Below, one piece after another: positions 16,462 through 25,643 of a stretch of 64,000 nucleotides of DNA. The stretch is taken from contig CAXTAO010000004.1 in the NCBI GenBank assembly GCA_964242625.1, forward strand, positions 97,687 through 161,686, read 5' to 3'. The notes under the pieces are model-generated. The model saw only the letters and a program-made list of their open reading frames with translations, searched no databases and was not told the DNA's origin. This DNA is from JASLDZ01 sp964242625. GTDB lineage: Bacteria > Pseudomonadota > Alphaproteobacteria > Caulobacterales > Caulobacteraceae. How positions within the stretch are numbered: position 1 is the stretch's first letter; each line of letters starts with the position of its first letter. The position numbers were made by a program, and so were the translations under genes.

Positions 16462-17436
16462 ATGACCCTAGCCTCAAGCGTCCTCGACGCCATCGGGAAT
16501 ACGCCGCTGATCCGGCTGAAGCGCGCGAGCGAGGCGACCGGCTGCGAAATCCTCGGCAAGGCGGAATTCATGAACCCGGGCGGCTCGGTCAAGGACCGGG
16601 CGGCGCTGGAGATCGTGCGGGAAGCGCGCTTGAGCGGACGGCTCAAACCCGGCGGGCTGATCGTGGAAGGCACCGCCGGCAACACCGGCATTGGCCTGGC
16701 GCTTGTCGGTCGGGCGCTCGGGCATCCCACCCTGGTCGTCATCCCGCGCACCCAGGCGCAAGAGAAAAAGGAGGCGCTGCGCCTCTACGGGGCCGAGCTC
16801 GTCGAGGTGGACGCGGTCCCCTACAGCGACCCCGGCAACTACCAGCGCGTGGCCGAGCGGCTGGCCGCCGAGCGCGGGGCGCTGTGGGCCAACCAGTTCG
16901 ACAACACCGCCAACCGCACCGCCCACGCCAAGACGACGGGCCCCGAGCTGTGGGCGCAGACCGGCGGGCGGCTCGACGCCTTCATTTGCGCGGTGGGCAC
17001 GGGCGGCACGCTGGCGGGGGTGAGCGAGGCGCTGCGGCCCCACGGCGTGAAGATCGGCTTGGCCGACCCCGACGGCTCGGCCTTCTTCTCCTACTACACC
17101 ACGGGCGAACTCAGGGCCGAGGGCAGCTCGATCACGGAGGGCATCGGCCAGGCGCGCATCACCGAGAACCTGCGCGACCTCCCCGTCGACTTCGCCTGCA
17201 ACGTGCCCGACGCGGAGGCGGTGACCACCGTGTTCGACCTCCTGGAGCACGAGGGCCTCCTGGTCGGCGGGTCGGCGGGGGTGAACGTGGCGGGTGCGGT
17301 CCGCATGGCGCAGCGGCTCGGCCCCGGGCACGTCATAGCGACGATCCTGTGCGACGGCGGCCAGCGCTACCGCTCCAAGCTGTTCAACCGGGATTTCCTG
17401 CGCGAGCGGGGCTTGCCGACGCCCGCCTGGCTGTAG
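16462..17436 (+). CDS. cysteine synthase (O-acetylserine sulfhydrylase)
   Basis: PLP enzyme making cysteine from O-acetylserine and sulfide. 324 residues: PLP lysine K44 in NPGGSVKDRAAL, the phosphate loop GTAGNTGIG, a GTGGTLAG motif and the C-terminal GGSAGVN. It is close to CysK/CysM; the EGIGQARITENL segment is family-typical. First gene of a four-gene rightward operon with sulfurtransferase, cystathionine beta-lyase and a heme-binding protein. Exact cysK versus cysM assignment is not settled. Confidence 0.9.
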   Translation: MTLASSVLDAIGNTPLIRLKRASEATGCEILGKAEFMNPGGSVKDRAALEIVREARLSGRLKPGGLIVEGTAGNTGIGLALVGRALGHPTLVVIPRTQAQEKKEALRLYGAELVEVDAVPYSDPGNYQRVAERLAAERGALWANQFDNTANRTAHAKTTGPELWAQTGGRLDAFICAVGTGGTLAGVSEALRPHGVKIGLADPDGSAFFSYYTTGELRAEGSSITEGIGQARITENLRDLPVDFACNVPDAEAVTTVFDLLEHEGLLVGGSAGVNVAGAVRMAQRLGPGHVIATILCDGGQRYRSKLFNRDFLRERGLPTPAWL

Positions 17437-17450
17437 ACGCTGCCATCGCC

Positions 17451-18287
17451 GTGACGTCGCCGCTGATCTCCACCGCCGAACTCGCCGAGGCGCTGGGCGC
17501 GCCGGATCTCGTCGTGGCGGACGCGACCTGGCTCCTGCCCGGCCAGGGCGACGCCCGCGCGACCTACTTGGCCGGCCACGTGCCCGGCGCGGTTTTTTTC
17601 GATATCGACGCCGCGTCGGATTCGGCCAGCGACCTTCCACACATGTTGCCGACCCCAGAGGCGTTCGCCGACTACGCCGGGGCGCTGGGGATCGGGGACG
17701 GCTCGCGCGTGGTGGTCTACGACCAACCTGGTCTGTTCTCCGCCGCGCGGGCCTGGTGGATGCTGCGGGCGTTCGGCCACGACGCCGTGCGCGTGCTGGA
17801 CGGCGGGCTGCCGCGGTGGCGCGCCGAGGGGCGGCCGCTGGAGGCGGGCGAGGTCCGCGCCACGCCGGCGCGCTTCACGGCCCGGCCCCGCCCTGAGCTC
17901 GTGCGGACCCTCGAAGAGGTGCGGGCCGCGCTCGCCGAGGGTGCCCAGGTCGCCGACGCCCGCCCCGCGCCGCGCTTCCGCGGTGAGGCGTCCGAGCCGC
18001 GGCCGGGGCTGCGCTCTGGCCACATGCCGGGCGCGCGCAGCCTGCCGCTGTCCGACCTCGTCGACCAAGGCGCGCTGAAGGACGAGGCGGGCCTGCGCGC
18101 CGCCTTCGCGGAGGCGGGGCTCGATCCCGACCGGCCGGTGTCGGCCACCTGCGGATCGGGGGTGACGGCCGCGGCGATCGTGCTAGCCCAGGCGCGCCTC
18201 GGGCGATGGGACGCCGCCGTCTACGACGGCGCCTGGGCGGAGTGGGGCGCGTGCGCCGACTTGCCCATCGCCACGGGGCCGGCGTGA
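17451..18287 (+). CDS. sseA: 3-mercaptopyruvate sulfurtransferase
   Basis: Rhodanese-family enzyme that moves sulfane sulfur from 3-mercaptopyruvate or thiosulfate to acceptors. 278 residues with two rhodanese domains; the active cysteine C234 is in TCGSGVTA, where the loop CGSGV(T)A indicates mercaptopyruvate preference. GTG start at 17451, 14 bp after cysteine synthase; its TGA overlaps the metC GTG start (GTGA). Confidence 0.93.
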   Translation: MTSPLISTAELAEALGAPDLVVADATWLLPGQGDARATYLAGHVPGAVFFDIDAASDSASDLPHMLPTPEAFADYAGALGIGDGSRVVVYDQPGLFSAARAWWMLRAFGHDAVRVLDGGLPRWRAEGRPLEAGEVRATPARFTARPRPELVRTLEEVRAALAEGAQVADARPAPRFRGEASEPRPGLRSGHMPGARSLPLSDLVDQGALKDEAGLRAAFAEAGLDPDRPVSATCGSGVTAAAIVLAQARLGRWDAAVYDGAWAEWGACADLPIATGPA

Positions 18288-19492
18288 GCGGGGCCTCGCC
18301 TGACGAGCGCGCACGCTGGCGCGAGGCCACGCGGCTGATCCGCACGGGCGCCGGGCCGGAGACGGCGGCGGCGGCCGCGCCCCACCCCGTCGCGGTCAAC
18401 CCTCCGCTGCAGCGGGGCTCGACCGTGATCCTGCCCGACGCCCACGCGCTCTACGCGGCCGAGGTAAGCTACGGGCGCCAGGGCCTCGTCACCCAGGACG
18501 CGCTGTGCCAGGCGCTGGCAGAGCTGGAGCGCGCGGAGGCCGTGCGCGTGTTCCCGTCGGGCGCGGCGGCGGTCTCGGCCGCGCTCCTGGCCTTGGTGTC
18601 GGCCAGCGACGAGGTTCTGGTGGCCGACAGCGTCTACGGGCCCACCCGGCGTTTCTGCACGGCGTTCCTGGGCCGGTTCGGCGTGGCCGCCCGCTTCTAC
18701 GACCCGCGCGCGTCCGCCGCCGAGCTTGCGGCCAGCTTCACCCCGGCGACCCGCGCGGTAATGCTGGAGAGCCCCGGCTCGCTCACCTTCGAGGTGCAGG
18801 ACACAGCCGCCGTCGCCGCCGCCTGCCGGAGCGCGGGCGTGCTCACGCTGATGGACAACACCTGGGCGGCGGGCCTCCTCTTCAAGCCGCTGGACCACGG
18901 GATCGACGTCTCGATCCAGGCCCTGACCAAGTACGTGGGCGGCCACGCGGACGTCTTCATGGGCTCGGTCGCCGTGCGCGACGGCGCGCTCGCCGCCAAG
19001 CTCGACACGCTGATCCACGACATGGGCTGGGCGGTCTCGCCCGACGACGCCTATCTCATCCTGCGCGGCCTGCGCACGCTGGAGGTGCGCATGCGCGCCC
19101 ACGGCGAGGCTGGGCTCGAGGTGGCGCGCTGGCTGGAGGACCGGCCGGAGGTGGCGCGCGTGCTGCACCCGGCGCTGCCCTCGTCGCCCGACCACGCACT
19201 GTGGCGACGCGATTTCACAGGCGCCTGCGGGCTCTTCGGCGTCGCGCTGCAGCCCTCGCCGCGAGCGGCGGTGCACGCCTTTCTCGATGCGCTGCACCTC
19301 TTCGGCCTCGGCTTCTCCTGGGGCGGGTTCGAGAGCCTCGCGGTGCACTGCGACCCGCAGCTGCGCCGCACCGCCTCGCGGCCTGACCTCCCCGGACCGC
19401 TCCTGCGCCTACACGTCGGGCTGGAGGCCGTGCCCGACCTCCTGGATGACCTTGGCCGCGGCCTCGCCGCGTGGCGCGGAGCGGGGGACTGA
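18284..19492 (+). CDS. metC: cystathionine beta-lyase
   Basis: PLP enzyme of the Cys/Met-metabolism family, cleaving cystathionine to homocysteine, pyruvate and ammonia. 402 residues: PLP lysine K216 in SIQALTKYVGGHAD, and the segment VRVFPSGAAAVSAALLAL. The HADVFMGSV and SWGGFESL signatures favour MetC over cystathionine gamma-synthase. GTG at 18284 overlaps sseA; the stop overlaps the next ATG (TGATG). Confidence 0.92.
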   Translation: MSGASPDERARWREATRLIRTGAGPETAAAAAPHPVAVNPPLQRGSTVILPDAHALYAAEVSYGRQGLVTQDALCQALAELERAEAVRVFPSGAAAVSAALLALVSASDEVLVADSVYGPTRRFCTAFLGRFGVAARFYDPRASAAELAASFTPATRAVMLESPGSLTFEVQDTAAVAAACRSAGVLTLMDNTWAAGLLFKPLDHGIDVSIQALTKYVGGHADVFMGSVAVRDGALAAKLDTLIHDMGWAVSPDDAYLILRGLRTLEVRMRAHGEAGLEVARWLEDRPEVARVLHPALPSSPDHALWRRDFTGACGLFGVALQPSPRAAVHAFLDALHLFGLGFSWGGFESLAVHCDPQLRRTASRPDLPGPLLRLHVGLEAVPDLLDDLGRGLAAWRGAGD

Positions 19493-20046
19493 TGTCGGTC
19501 GAGGAAGCCCCCTACCAGTCGCGCCTCCGCGCGGGCGCCTTCGAGGTGCGCGACTATCCCGCGCTGGTGACGGCGGACGTGGAGGTCGAGGGAGACCAGG
19601 GCCAGGCCGCCAACCGGGGCTTCCGCATGCTCGCGGGCTACATCTTCGGCGGCAACGCGCGGCGCGAGCCCATCGCCATGACCGCGCCCGTGGTGCTGGC
19701 CCGCACAGAGGCCCCGACAGCGCCCGGCTTCGTAACCGCGTCCGGCGGACGCGGGCGATGGCGCGTGCGCTTCTTCCTGCCGCGCGCGCTCGCTCTTGAG
19801 ACGCTGCCGCGGCCGCGCGATCCCCGCATCGTCCTGGGCCGCACGCCCGCGGGGCGGTGGGCGGTGGTGCGCTTCTCCGGCCTCGCCCACCCGGCCGCGG
19901 CCGACGCCAAGGCGGCGGAGCTCAGGACCTGGATGGCGTCGAAGGGCCTGCGCGTCGGCGGGCCCGCGTCGCTGGCGCAGTACGACCCGCCCTGGACGCT
20001 CTGGTTCCTGCGGCGCAACGAGGTCTTGATCTCCGTCGCGCCGTGA
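19492..20046 (+). CDS. SOUL-family heme-binding protein
   Basis: 184-residue SOUL/HEBP domain protein (FEVRDYPALVTADVEVEGD, ARREPIAMTAPV). The family binds heme or tetrapyrrole; the physiological role in bacteria is unknown. There is no signal peptide, so a cytoplasmic location is likely. ATG at 19492 overlaps the metC stop. Its place in a sulfur amino-acid operon is suggestive but unexplained. Confidence 0.85.
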   Translation: MSVEEAPYQSRLRAGAFEVRDYPALVTADVEVEGDQGQAANRGFRMLAGYIFGGNARREPIAMTAPVVLARTEAPTAPGFVTASGGRGRWRVRFFLPRALALETLPRPRDPRIVLGRTPAGRWAVVRFSGLAHPAAADAKAAELRTWMASKGLRVGGPASLAQYDPPWTLWFLRRNEVLISVAP

Positions 20047-20061
20047 CCCTGCGGGTGCGGC

Positions 20062-20138
20062 TGGCGCGCCCGGCAGGGCTCGAACCTGCAACCGTCCGCT
20101 TAGAAGGCGGATGCTCTATCCTGTTGAGCTACGGGCGC
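20062..20138 (-). tRNA. tRNA-Arg (UCU)
   Basis: Full cloverleaf on the minus strand: acceptor GCGCCCG/CGGGCGC, anticodon loop CTTCTAA (UCU, reads AGA), T arm GCAGGTTCGAGCCCTGC. The 3' CCA is encoded (20062-20064). Confidence 0.95.
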
Positions 20139-20155
20139 CCGGGCCTCGGCGCCGC

Positions 20156-20461
20156 TCAGTGCGACCAGGGCTGCTTGCGGGTGTAGGCGAAGTTGTCGGC
20201 GTAGGCCTTGATGATGACCCGGCGCTCGGCGGGCGCCGCCACCTCGAACGAGATGCCGTGGCGCTGGGCGTAGGCGACGGCTTCTCCCTCGGTCTCGAAG
20301 GTCAGGCGCACCTGGCCGTTCATGTCGTCCGACGACGTCCACCCCATCAACGGGTCCGGGTGGCGCGCCGAGGCGGGCGCGAACTCCAGGATCCAGTCGT
20401 GCGCGCGCGACCGACCCGACTGCATGGTGGTCTTGGCCGGCTTGTAGATGCGCGCGAGCAT
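20156..20461 (-). CDS. NDUFS4-like complex I accessory protein
   Basis: 101-residue protein of the ETC complex I subunit family (NDUFS4/AQDQ homologue). It starts MLARIYKPAKTTMQSGRSR and contains the conserved WILEF and the GWTSSDD-x-NGQVRL-F segments. It associates with NADH dehydrogenase at the inner membrane in alphaproteobacteria. ATG at 20461. Flanked by two tRNA genes. Confidence 0.9.
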   Translation of the reverse strand: MLARIYKPAKTTMQSGRSRAHDWILEFAPASARHPDPLMGWTSSDDMNGQVRLTFETEGEAVAYAQRHGISFEVAAPAERRVIIKAYADNFAYTRKQPWSH

Positions 20462-20528
20462 GGCGGGTGCATACCGCTCCCCATCCGCCCTGGCTAGCGG
20501 GCCCCGCCTAGCGGTCGGGGGCCGCTCG

Positions 20529-20605
20529 TGGTCGGGGCGGCAGGATTCGAACCTGCGACCCTCTGCTCCCAAAGCAGATGCGCTACCAGGCTGCGCTACG
20601 CCCCG
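20529..20605 (-). tRNA. tRNA-Pro (UGG)
   Basis: Acceptor CGGGGCG/CGCCCCG, anticodon loop centred on TGG (CTTTGGGAG), T arm GCAGGTTCGAATCCTGC; CCA encoded at 20529-20531. Confidence 0.95.
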
Positions 20606-20647
20606 ACGGCGGGGGTGTTAGCAGGCGGCGCGGCCCTGTCCAGGCGA

Positions 20648-21199
20648 TCACGGCCCGTCGATGTCGGCGACCACGAGGCCCTTGGGCCCGTCGGAGAAGC
20701 GCACCCTGACCTCGTCGCCAGGCTGCAGATCGGCCACGCCGCAGCGCCGCAGCGTCTCGATGTGGACGAAGATGTCGCCGGGCGCGCCGTCGCGCACGAC
20801 GAAGCCATAGCCCTTGGTGCGGTTGAACCACTTCACCACCGCCCGCTCCAGCGGCGCGGCGGCGTCGCCGTCGGCGCGGTCGCGCGCGTCCGTCGTCGTC
20901 CGGCGGGGGCGGACGTCGGTCTGCATGGCCGTGGTCTCGTCGAAGTCGACGATGGTGACGACCTGCCAGCCCTTGGGGCGCTGCACCGCGTCGACGACGA
21001 GCGTGGCGCCTTCGGGCGCCGCCTCGCGACCGCAGGTGCGCAGGCAGGTGACGTGCACAAGCACGTCGCGGCGGTGGGTGAGATCCGGGTCTTCGGGCAC
21101 GATAAAGCCGTATCCCTTCACGGGATCGAACCACTTCACTCGACCCTTGAGTTGGACGTGCGGCTCTTCAAGGCCGTCGTCGCTGTCCATAACGGACAT
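20648..21199 (-). CDS. double cold-shock-domain protein
   Basis: 183 residues with two cold-shock domains, typical of Caulobacterales and relatives. Domain 1 has KGRVKWFDPVKGYGFIVPE (RNP1), domain 2 has AVVKWFNRTKGYGFVV and DIFVHIETL; an acidic linker of ~35 residues joins them. It probably binds single-stranded RNA or DNA as an RNA chaperone; cold or stationary-phase induction is known for relatives but not shown here. The ATG at 21199 has AGGG upstream; ATG at 21190 is the alternative. Confidence 0.92.
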   Translation of the reverse strand: MSVMDSDDGLEEPHVQLKGRVKWFDPVKGYGFIVPEDPDLTHRRDVLVHVTCLRTCGREAAPEGATLVVDAVQRPKGWQVVTIVDFDETTAMQTDVRPRRTTTDARDRADGDAAAPLERAVVKWFNRTKGYGFVVRDGAPGDIFVHIETLRRCGVADLQPGDEVRVRFSDGPKGLVVADIDGP

Positions 21200-21300
21200 G
21201 CGCCACCCTACCGTCGCCACCGTGCGACGGCCTTCCCCGGGGTCGACTTTATGGCGCCTAGGTCACATAGGTGACAAGCGACCTTGTGACGCACATCAAA

Positions 21301-21375
21301 TGGCAGTCCCTAGGGGAGTCGAACCCCTCTCTTCAGAATGAAAATCTGATGTCCTAACCGATAGACGAAGGGACC
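21301..21375 (-). tRNA. tRNA-Glu (UUC)
   Basis: Acceptor GGTCCCT/AGGGACT, anticodon loop TTTTCAT (UUC), T arm GGGGTTCGACTCCCC; CCA encoded at 21301-21303. Confidence 0.95.
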
Positions 21376-21442
21376 GCATCGGTGGGAGGAGGCCTATAGC
21401 CCAGCGCTTCGCGGCGGCGCAAGCCTGCGGGGCCCGCGGCCG

Positions 21443-23254
21443 TCAGCCGACGCGGCGGGGGTCCGCGGCGTCCTCGATCTCGAGCTGCACGCCGTCCCGG
21501 CCCCGCCAGTCGTCGGGCCTGAGCCGGCCGGCGACATGCAGCAGTCCATCGCCGGCGAGGAGCCTCCGCCCGAGCTCGGTGTCGGCCGACCGCCAGGCCA
21601 CGCCCCGGAGCTTATCCCCCTCCGTGGAGCTGAACTCGACGCGGACGTGGCCGCCCCGGAGCGGCGCGGCGTGGCGCAGTTGAAGGTCGGGGAAGGCGAA
21701 CACGGGCTCGGGCGCGCCCGCGCCGAAGGGGGCCAGCCGGTCGAACGCGGACAGGAGCGCGCGATCGGCCGCGACGGGGGCGAGCAGGGCGTCGAGCTCG
21801 AGCGCATCCTCGGCCACCACCCCCGCCTCCGCATCGGCCCGGAGGCGTTCCGCCAGGAAGCGCGCCAAAGCTGGAGCGCCGCCGGGCGCGACCGTCACCC
21901 CCGCGGCCATGGCGTGCCCCCCGCCGGCCAGCAGCACGCCCGAGTCGACCGCGGCGTGCACCGCGCGGCCGAGATTCACCCCCGGCTGGGAGCGACCCGA
22001 GCCCTTGCCCACCCCCGTCGCCGGGTCGAGCGCCACGACCAGGGCGGGACGCCGCCAGCGCTCGCGCAGCCGGCCCGCGACGATGCCCACCACGCCCGGG
22101 TGCCAGCCCTCGCCCGCGACGAGCACGAACGGGGCGTCGGGATCGGCGGCGAGCTGCGCCGCGGCCTGGACGTCGGCCGCGGCCAGCACTTCGGCTTCCA
22201 CCATCCGACGCTCGGCGTTGAGGACGTGGAGCTCGGCGGCGAGCGCCTGCGCCTCCGCCGGGTCGTCGGTGGCCAAGAGGCGCGCGCCGAGGTCGGAGCG
22301 GCCGATCCGTCCGCCCGCGTTGATGCGAGGCCCGAGCACATAGCCGGCGTGGAAGGGCGTGGCCGGACCCTCCACGCCCGCCTCGGCCATCAGCGCCGCG
22401 AGGCCGGGGTTGGTCCACCCCGACATGACCCGCAGACCTTGCACGGCGAAGGCCCGGCTGAGGCCGGTCAGGGGAACGACGTCGCAGATCGCCCCCAGGG
22501 CCGCGAGGTCGAGCCAACGCCGCAGGTCGGGCTCGGGCCGCGTCTCGCTCCAGAAGCCTGTGCGGCGCCCCTCGCGGTTGAGCGCGGCCAGGAGCACGAA
22601 CACGACCCCCGCCGCGGCCAGCCCGCCCTGGCGCGAGCCGCAGTCCGGGCGGTTGGGATTGACGAGCGCTGCGGCGGGCGGCGCCTCGCCCGGCCGCATC
22701 AGGTGGTGGTCGACGACCACGACGGGCAGGCCGGCCTCGGCCGCCGCCTCCAGGGCGGCGTGGGCGGCCGCGCCGCAGTCGACGGTGACGACGAGGTCGG
22801 CCCCCTCCGCCTTGAGCCGGCGCATGGCGGCGGGCGAAGGGCCATAGCCCTCGGTCAGCCGGTCGGGCACATAGACGGCGAGCTCGCGGCCGGCGGCGCG
22901 GAACCAGCGCACCAGGAGCGCCGCGCTGGTCGCGCCATCCACGTCGTAGTCGGCGAACACCACGCAGCGGCGGCCGTCGCGGGCGGCCTCGACCAGGAGC
23001 GCGGCGGCGCGGTCCATGTCGGCGAAGCACGACGGATCGGGCAGGTGCGCGCGCAGGGTGGGCTGCAGGTGGTCGGCGGCGTCGGCCTCCGAGACGCCGC
23101 GCGCGGCCAGGACGCGCGCGACAGGCTCCGGCAGATCGTGGCGCAGGGCGTGGGAGCGCACGAGCGCCGGGTTGGGCGCGCGCAGCTTCCAGGCGCGCCC
23201 GGTGAAGGAGCGCGCCACGCCCAGGAAGTGCGCCGGTCCGCAGCCGTCGGCCAT
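21443..23254 (-). CDS. recJ: single-strand-specific exonuclease RecJ
   Basis: 5'-3' ssDNA exonuclease in recombination and mismatch repair. 603 residues: DHH domain with DYDVDGATSAALL and VVDHHLMRPG, the second GGRIGRSDLGA segment, and a DHHA1 domain with GGHAMAAG. C-terminal OB-fold region is present. First of a leftward series followed by glpX after 70 bp... the two are transcribed the same way, with glpX upstream. Confidence 0.95.
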   Translation of the reverse strand: MADGCGPAHFLGVARSFTGRAWKLRAPNPALVRSHALRHDLPEPVARVLAARGVSEADAADHLQPTLRAHLPDPSCFADMDRAAALLVEAARDGRRCVVFADYDVDGATSAALLVRWFRAAGRELAVYVPDRLTEGYGPSPAAMRRLKAEGADLVVTVDCGAAAHAALEAAAEAGLPVVVVDHHLMRPGEAPPAAALVNPNRPDCGSRQGGLAAAGVVFVLLAALNREGRRTGFWSETRPEPDLRRWLDLAALGAICDVVPLTGLSRAFAVQGLRVMSGWTNPGLAALMAEAGVEGPATPFHAGYVLGPRINAGGRIGRSDLGARLLATDDPAEAQALAAELHVLNAERRMVEAEVLAAADVQAAAQLAADPDAPFVLVAGEGWHPGVVGIVAGRLRERWRRPALVVALDPATGVGKGSGRSQPGVNLGRAVHAAVDSGVLLAGGGHAMAAGVTVAPGGAPALARFLAERLRADAEAGVVAEDALELDALLAPVAADRALLSAFDRLAPFGAGAPEPVFAFPDLQLRHAAPLRGGHVRVEFSSTEGDKLRGVAWRSADTELGRRLLAGDGLLHVAGRLRPDDWRGRDGVQLEIEDAADPRRVG

Positions 23255-23324
23255 GAAGTCAGACCTAGGCGCTCGAGTGAGTCGCGTCGCCTCCCCTGAG
23301 TCGCTTGGCCGCGGGCGCGCGCCC

Positions 23325-24284
23325 TCAGGCGCGCCGCTTCATCCGCACCTCGCGACTCGTGCCCGTGGCCGACACCATCACCAGCGTATGGGTGTGGACG
23401 AAGCCGTCGCGGTAGGCGACGCCATCGAGGAGGGCGCCCGTCGTCACCCCGGTGGCCGCGAACACCGCGTCGCCCTTCACGAGGTCGTCCAGGTCGTACT
23501 TGCGGCCGAAGTCGGCCTCGGCGAAGCCCAGCCGCCGGGCGCGGGCGCGCTCGTCGTCGTTGCGGAAGACGAGGCGCCCCTGGAATTGGCCGCCGACGCA
23601 CTTCAACGCCGCGCAGGCCAGGACGCCCTCGGGCGCGCCGCCCTGGCCGATGTAGATGTCGACGCCCGTGGTCGGGTCGGCGGTGTGGATCACGCCCGCC
23701 ACGTCGCCGTCGGTGATCAGGTTCACCCGGGCGCCCAGGCTGCGCAGCCCCTCGATGATCTCGCGGTGACGCGGCCGGTCGAGCACGCAGGCGGTGATGT
23801 CGGAGGGATCGACGCCCTTCGCCTTGGCGAGCGCGCGCACGTTGTCGGCGGCGCTCCTGTCGAGGTCGACGACGCCCGCGGGATAGCCCGGCCCCACCGC
23901 GATCTTGTCCATGTAGGTGTCCGGCGCGTTGAGGAGGCCGCCGCGGGGCGCAAAGGCGACCACCGCCAACGCGTTGCTCATGGCCTTGGCGGTGAGCGTC
24001 GTGCCCTCCAGCGGGTCCAGCGCGATGTCGACCTCGGGGCCGGCGCCGGTGCCTACCTCCTCGCCGATGTAGAGCATGGGCGCCTCGTCGCGCTCGCCCT
24101 CGCCGATCACGATGCGGCCGGCGATGTCGAGCCGGTTCAGCGCGGTGCGCATGGCGTCCACCGCGGCCTGGTCCGCCGCTTTCTCGTCGCCCCGCCCCAC
24201 AAGCTTGACGCTGGCGATGGCGGCGGCCTCGGTGACGCGCGCCACGTCGAGGGTGAGGGCGCGGAAGGACAGGTCGGCGGTCAC
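23325..24284 (-). CDS. glpX: class II fructose-1,6-bisphosphatase
   Basis: Dephosphorylates fructose-1,6-bisphosphate in gluconeogenesis; in some bacteria it also accepts sedoheptulose-1,7-bisphosphate. 319 residues with IGEGERDEAPMLYIGEEVG and the metal site DIALDPLEGTTL. GTG start at 24284. It lies between hom (upstream, 63-bp gap) and recJ (downstream), an order also found in Caulobacter. Confidence 0.94.
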   Translation of the reverse strand: MTADLSFRALTLDVARVTEAAAIASVKLVGRGDEKAADQAAVDAMRTALNRLDIAGRIVIGEGERDEAPMLYIGEEVGTGAGPEVDIALDPLEGTTLTAKAMSNALAVVAFAPRGGLLNAPDTYMDKIAVGPGYPAGVVDLDRSAADNVRALAKAKGVDPSDITACVLDRPRHREIIEGLRSLGARVNLITDGDVAGVIHTADPTTGVDIYIGQGGAPEGVLACAALKCVGGQFQGRLVFRNDDERARARRLGFAEADFGRKYDLDDLVKGDAVFAATGVTTGALLDGVAYRDGFVHTHTLVMVSATGTSREVRMKRRA

Positions 24285-24347
24285 GGGCGGTTCCTGGGCT
24301 CGCGGGCCGTGGACCGGCCCTTATGGCCGCGCTCTCTAGCGCACCCG

Positions 24348-25634
24348 TCAGTGCCGCGCGATTCGGATCACCCGAGGGGGCTCGGCCACCGCCTCCAGCC
24401 GCCCGATCGCCTCGGCCGCGCGCGCCACCGCCGCGTCGGGCGCGGTCTGGGTGGTGAGGACGATGGGCACGAGGCCGTGCGGCTCGACCGGGCGCTGCAA
24501 TAGGCTGTCGATGGAGACCTCGGCCTCGGCCAGCGCCTCCGTCACCGCCGCCAGCACGCCCGGCCGGTCGCGCACCATGAGGCGCAGGTAGGCTTGCCCA
24601 CGCCGGCGCGAGCGGTCGGCCGCCGGCAGCGGCCGGAGCCCCGCCGCCGGGCGCTGGAACACCGGGCGGCGCGGGGCGGAGACGAGGTCGGCGATGTCGG
24701 CGGCGACGGCCGCGGCGGTCGGTCCCGCACCCGCGCCTGCGCCCTGAAGGAAGAGGCGTCCGGTGCGCTCGCCCTCCACAAACAGCGCGTTGAGCGCGCC
24801 GCCCGCCTGGGCCAGCGGGTGGGCCAGCGGCACGAGCGCGGGGGCGACGCGCACGAAGGCCCCCTCGCCCGCGCCCTCGCGCCCGGCCTCGGCGATCAGC
24901 TTGATCCGGTAGCCCAGCGCGTGGGCCAGGCGGATGTCGATGAGCTGCACGCCCTCGATCCCCGTCACCTCCACCGCCGGGAGGTTGGGCGCGGCGTCGA
25001 AGGCCAGGGCGGCCAGGATGGCGATCTTGTGCGCCGCGTCGAAGCCGCCGACGTCGGTCGAGGGGTCGGCCTCGGCGTAGCCCAGCGCCTGCGCTTGCGC
25101 GAGCACGTCCGGGAAGTCGCGCCCCGTCGCCTCCATCTCCGACAGGATGAAGTTGCAGGTGCCGTTGAGGATGCCCGCGATGCTGAGCGTGCGGCAGCCG
25201 ACCACCGCCTCGCGCACGAGCTTCACCGCCGGCGCGCCCCCCATCACGGCCGCCTCGAACAGGAGCGCCGCTCCCTGGGCCTCGGCCAGCACCGCAAGCC
25301 GTGCGCCGTGGGTGGCCACCAGCGCCTTGTTGGCGGTGACCACGGGCTTACCGAGCTCGAGCGCGCGCTCGACCGCGGCGCGGGCCGGCCCCTCCGCCCC
25401 GCCGATCAGTTCGACGAAGACGTCGACCTCGGGATCGGCCGCCAGTGCTGCGGGATCTTCGACGAAGCGCGCCCCGCCCTCGCGCGCCGGATCGCGGCTG
25501 CGGGCGCACACCGCCGCCACCTCCACCCGGTCGCCGGAGGGCGGATAGTCGGCCCGCTCGCCGACCAGCCGCACGAGCTCCGCCCCGACCGTGCCGAGGC
25601 CCGCGACCCCCAGCCGCCACGTTCGCACGCTCAT
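24348..25634 (-). CDS. hom: homoserine dehydrogenase
   Basis: NAD(P)H-dependent reduction of aspartate semialdehyde to homoserine, at the branch to threonine and methionine. 428 residues: N-terminal Rossmann GVAGLGTVGAEL, the catalytic domain (GILNGTCNFIL, ADPSTDVGGFDAAHK), and a C-terminal ACT domain from about 350 (LRLMVRDRPGVLAAV) that usually binds threonine as feedback inhibitor. It starts 9 bp after the aminotransferase stop. Confidence 0.96.
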   Translation of the reverse strand: MSVRTWRLGVAGLGTVGAELVRLVGERADYPPSGDRVEVAAVCARSRDPAREGGARFVEDPAALAADPEVDVFVELIGGAEGPARAAVERALELGKPVVTANKALVATHGARLAVLAEAQGAALLFEAAVMGGAPAVKLVREAVVGCRTLSIAGILNGTCNFILSEMEATGRDFPDVLAQAQALGYAEADPSTDVGGFDAAHKIAILAALAFDAAPNLPAVEVTGIEGVQLIDIRLAHALGYRIKLIAEAGREGAGEGAFVRVAPALVPLAHPLAQAGGALNALFVEGERTGRLFLQGAGAGAGPTAAAVAADIADLVSAPRRPVFQRPAAGLRPLPAADRSRRRGQAYLRLMVRDRPGVLAAVTEALAEAEVSIDSLLQRPVEPHGLVPIVLTTQTAPDAAVARAAEAIGRLEAVAEPPRVIRIARH

Positions 25635-25643
25635 GGAGGGCCC

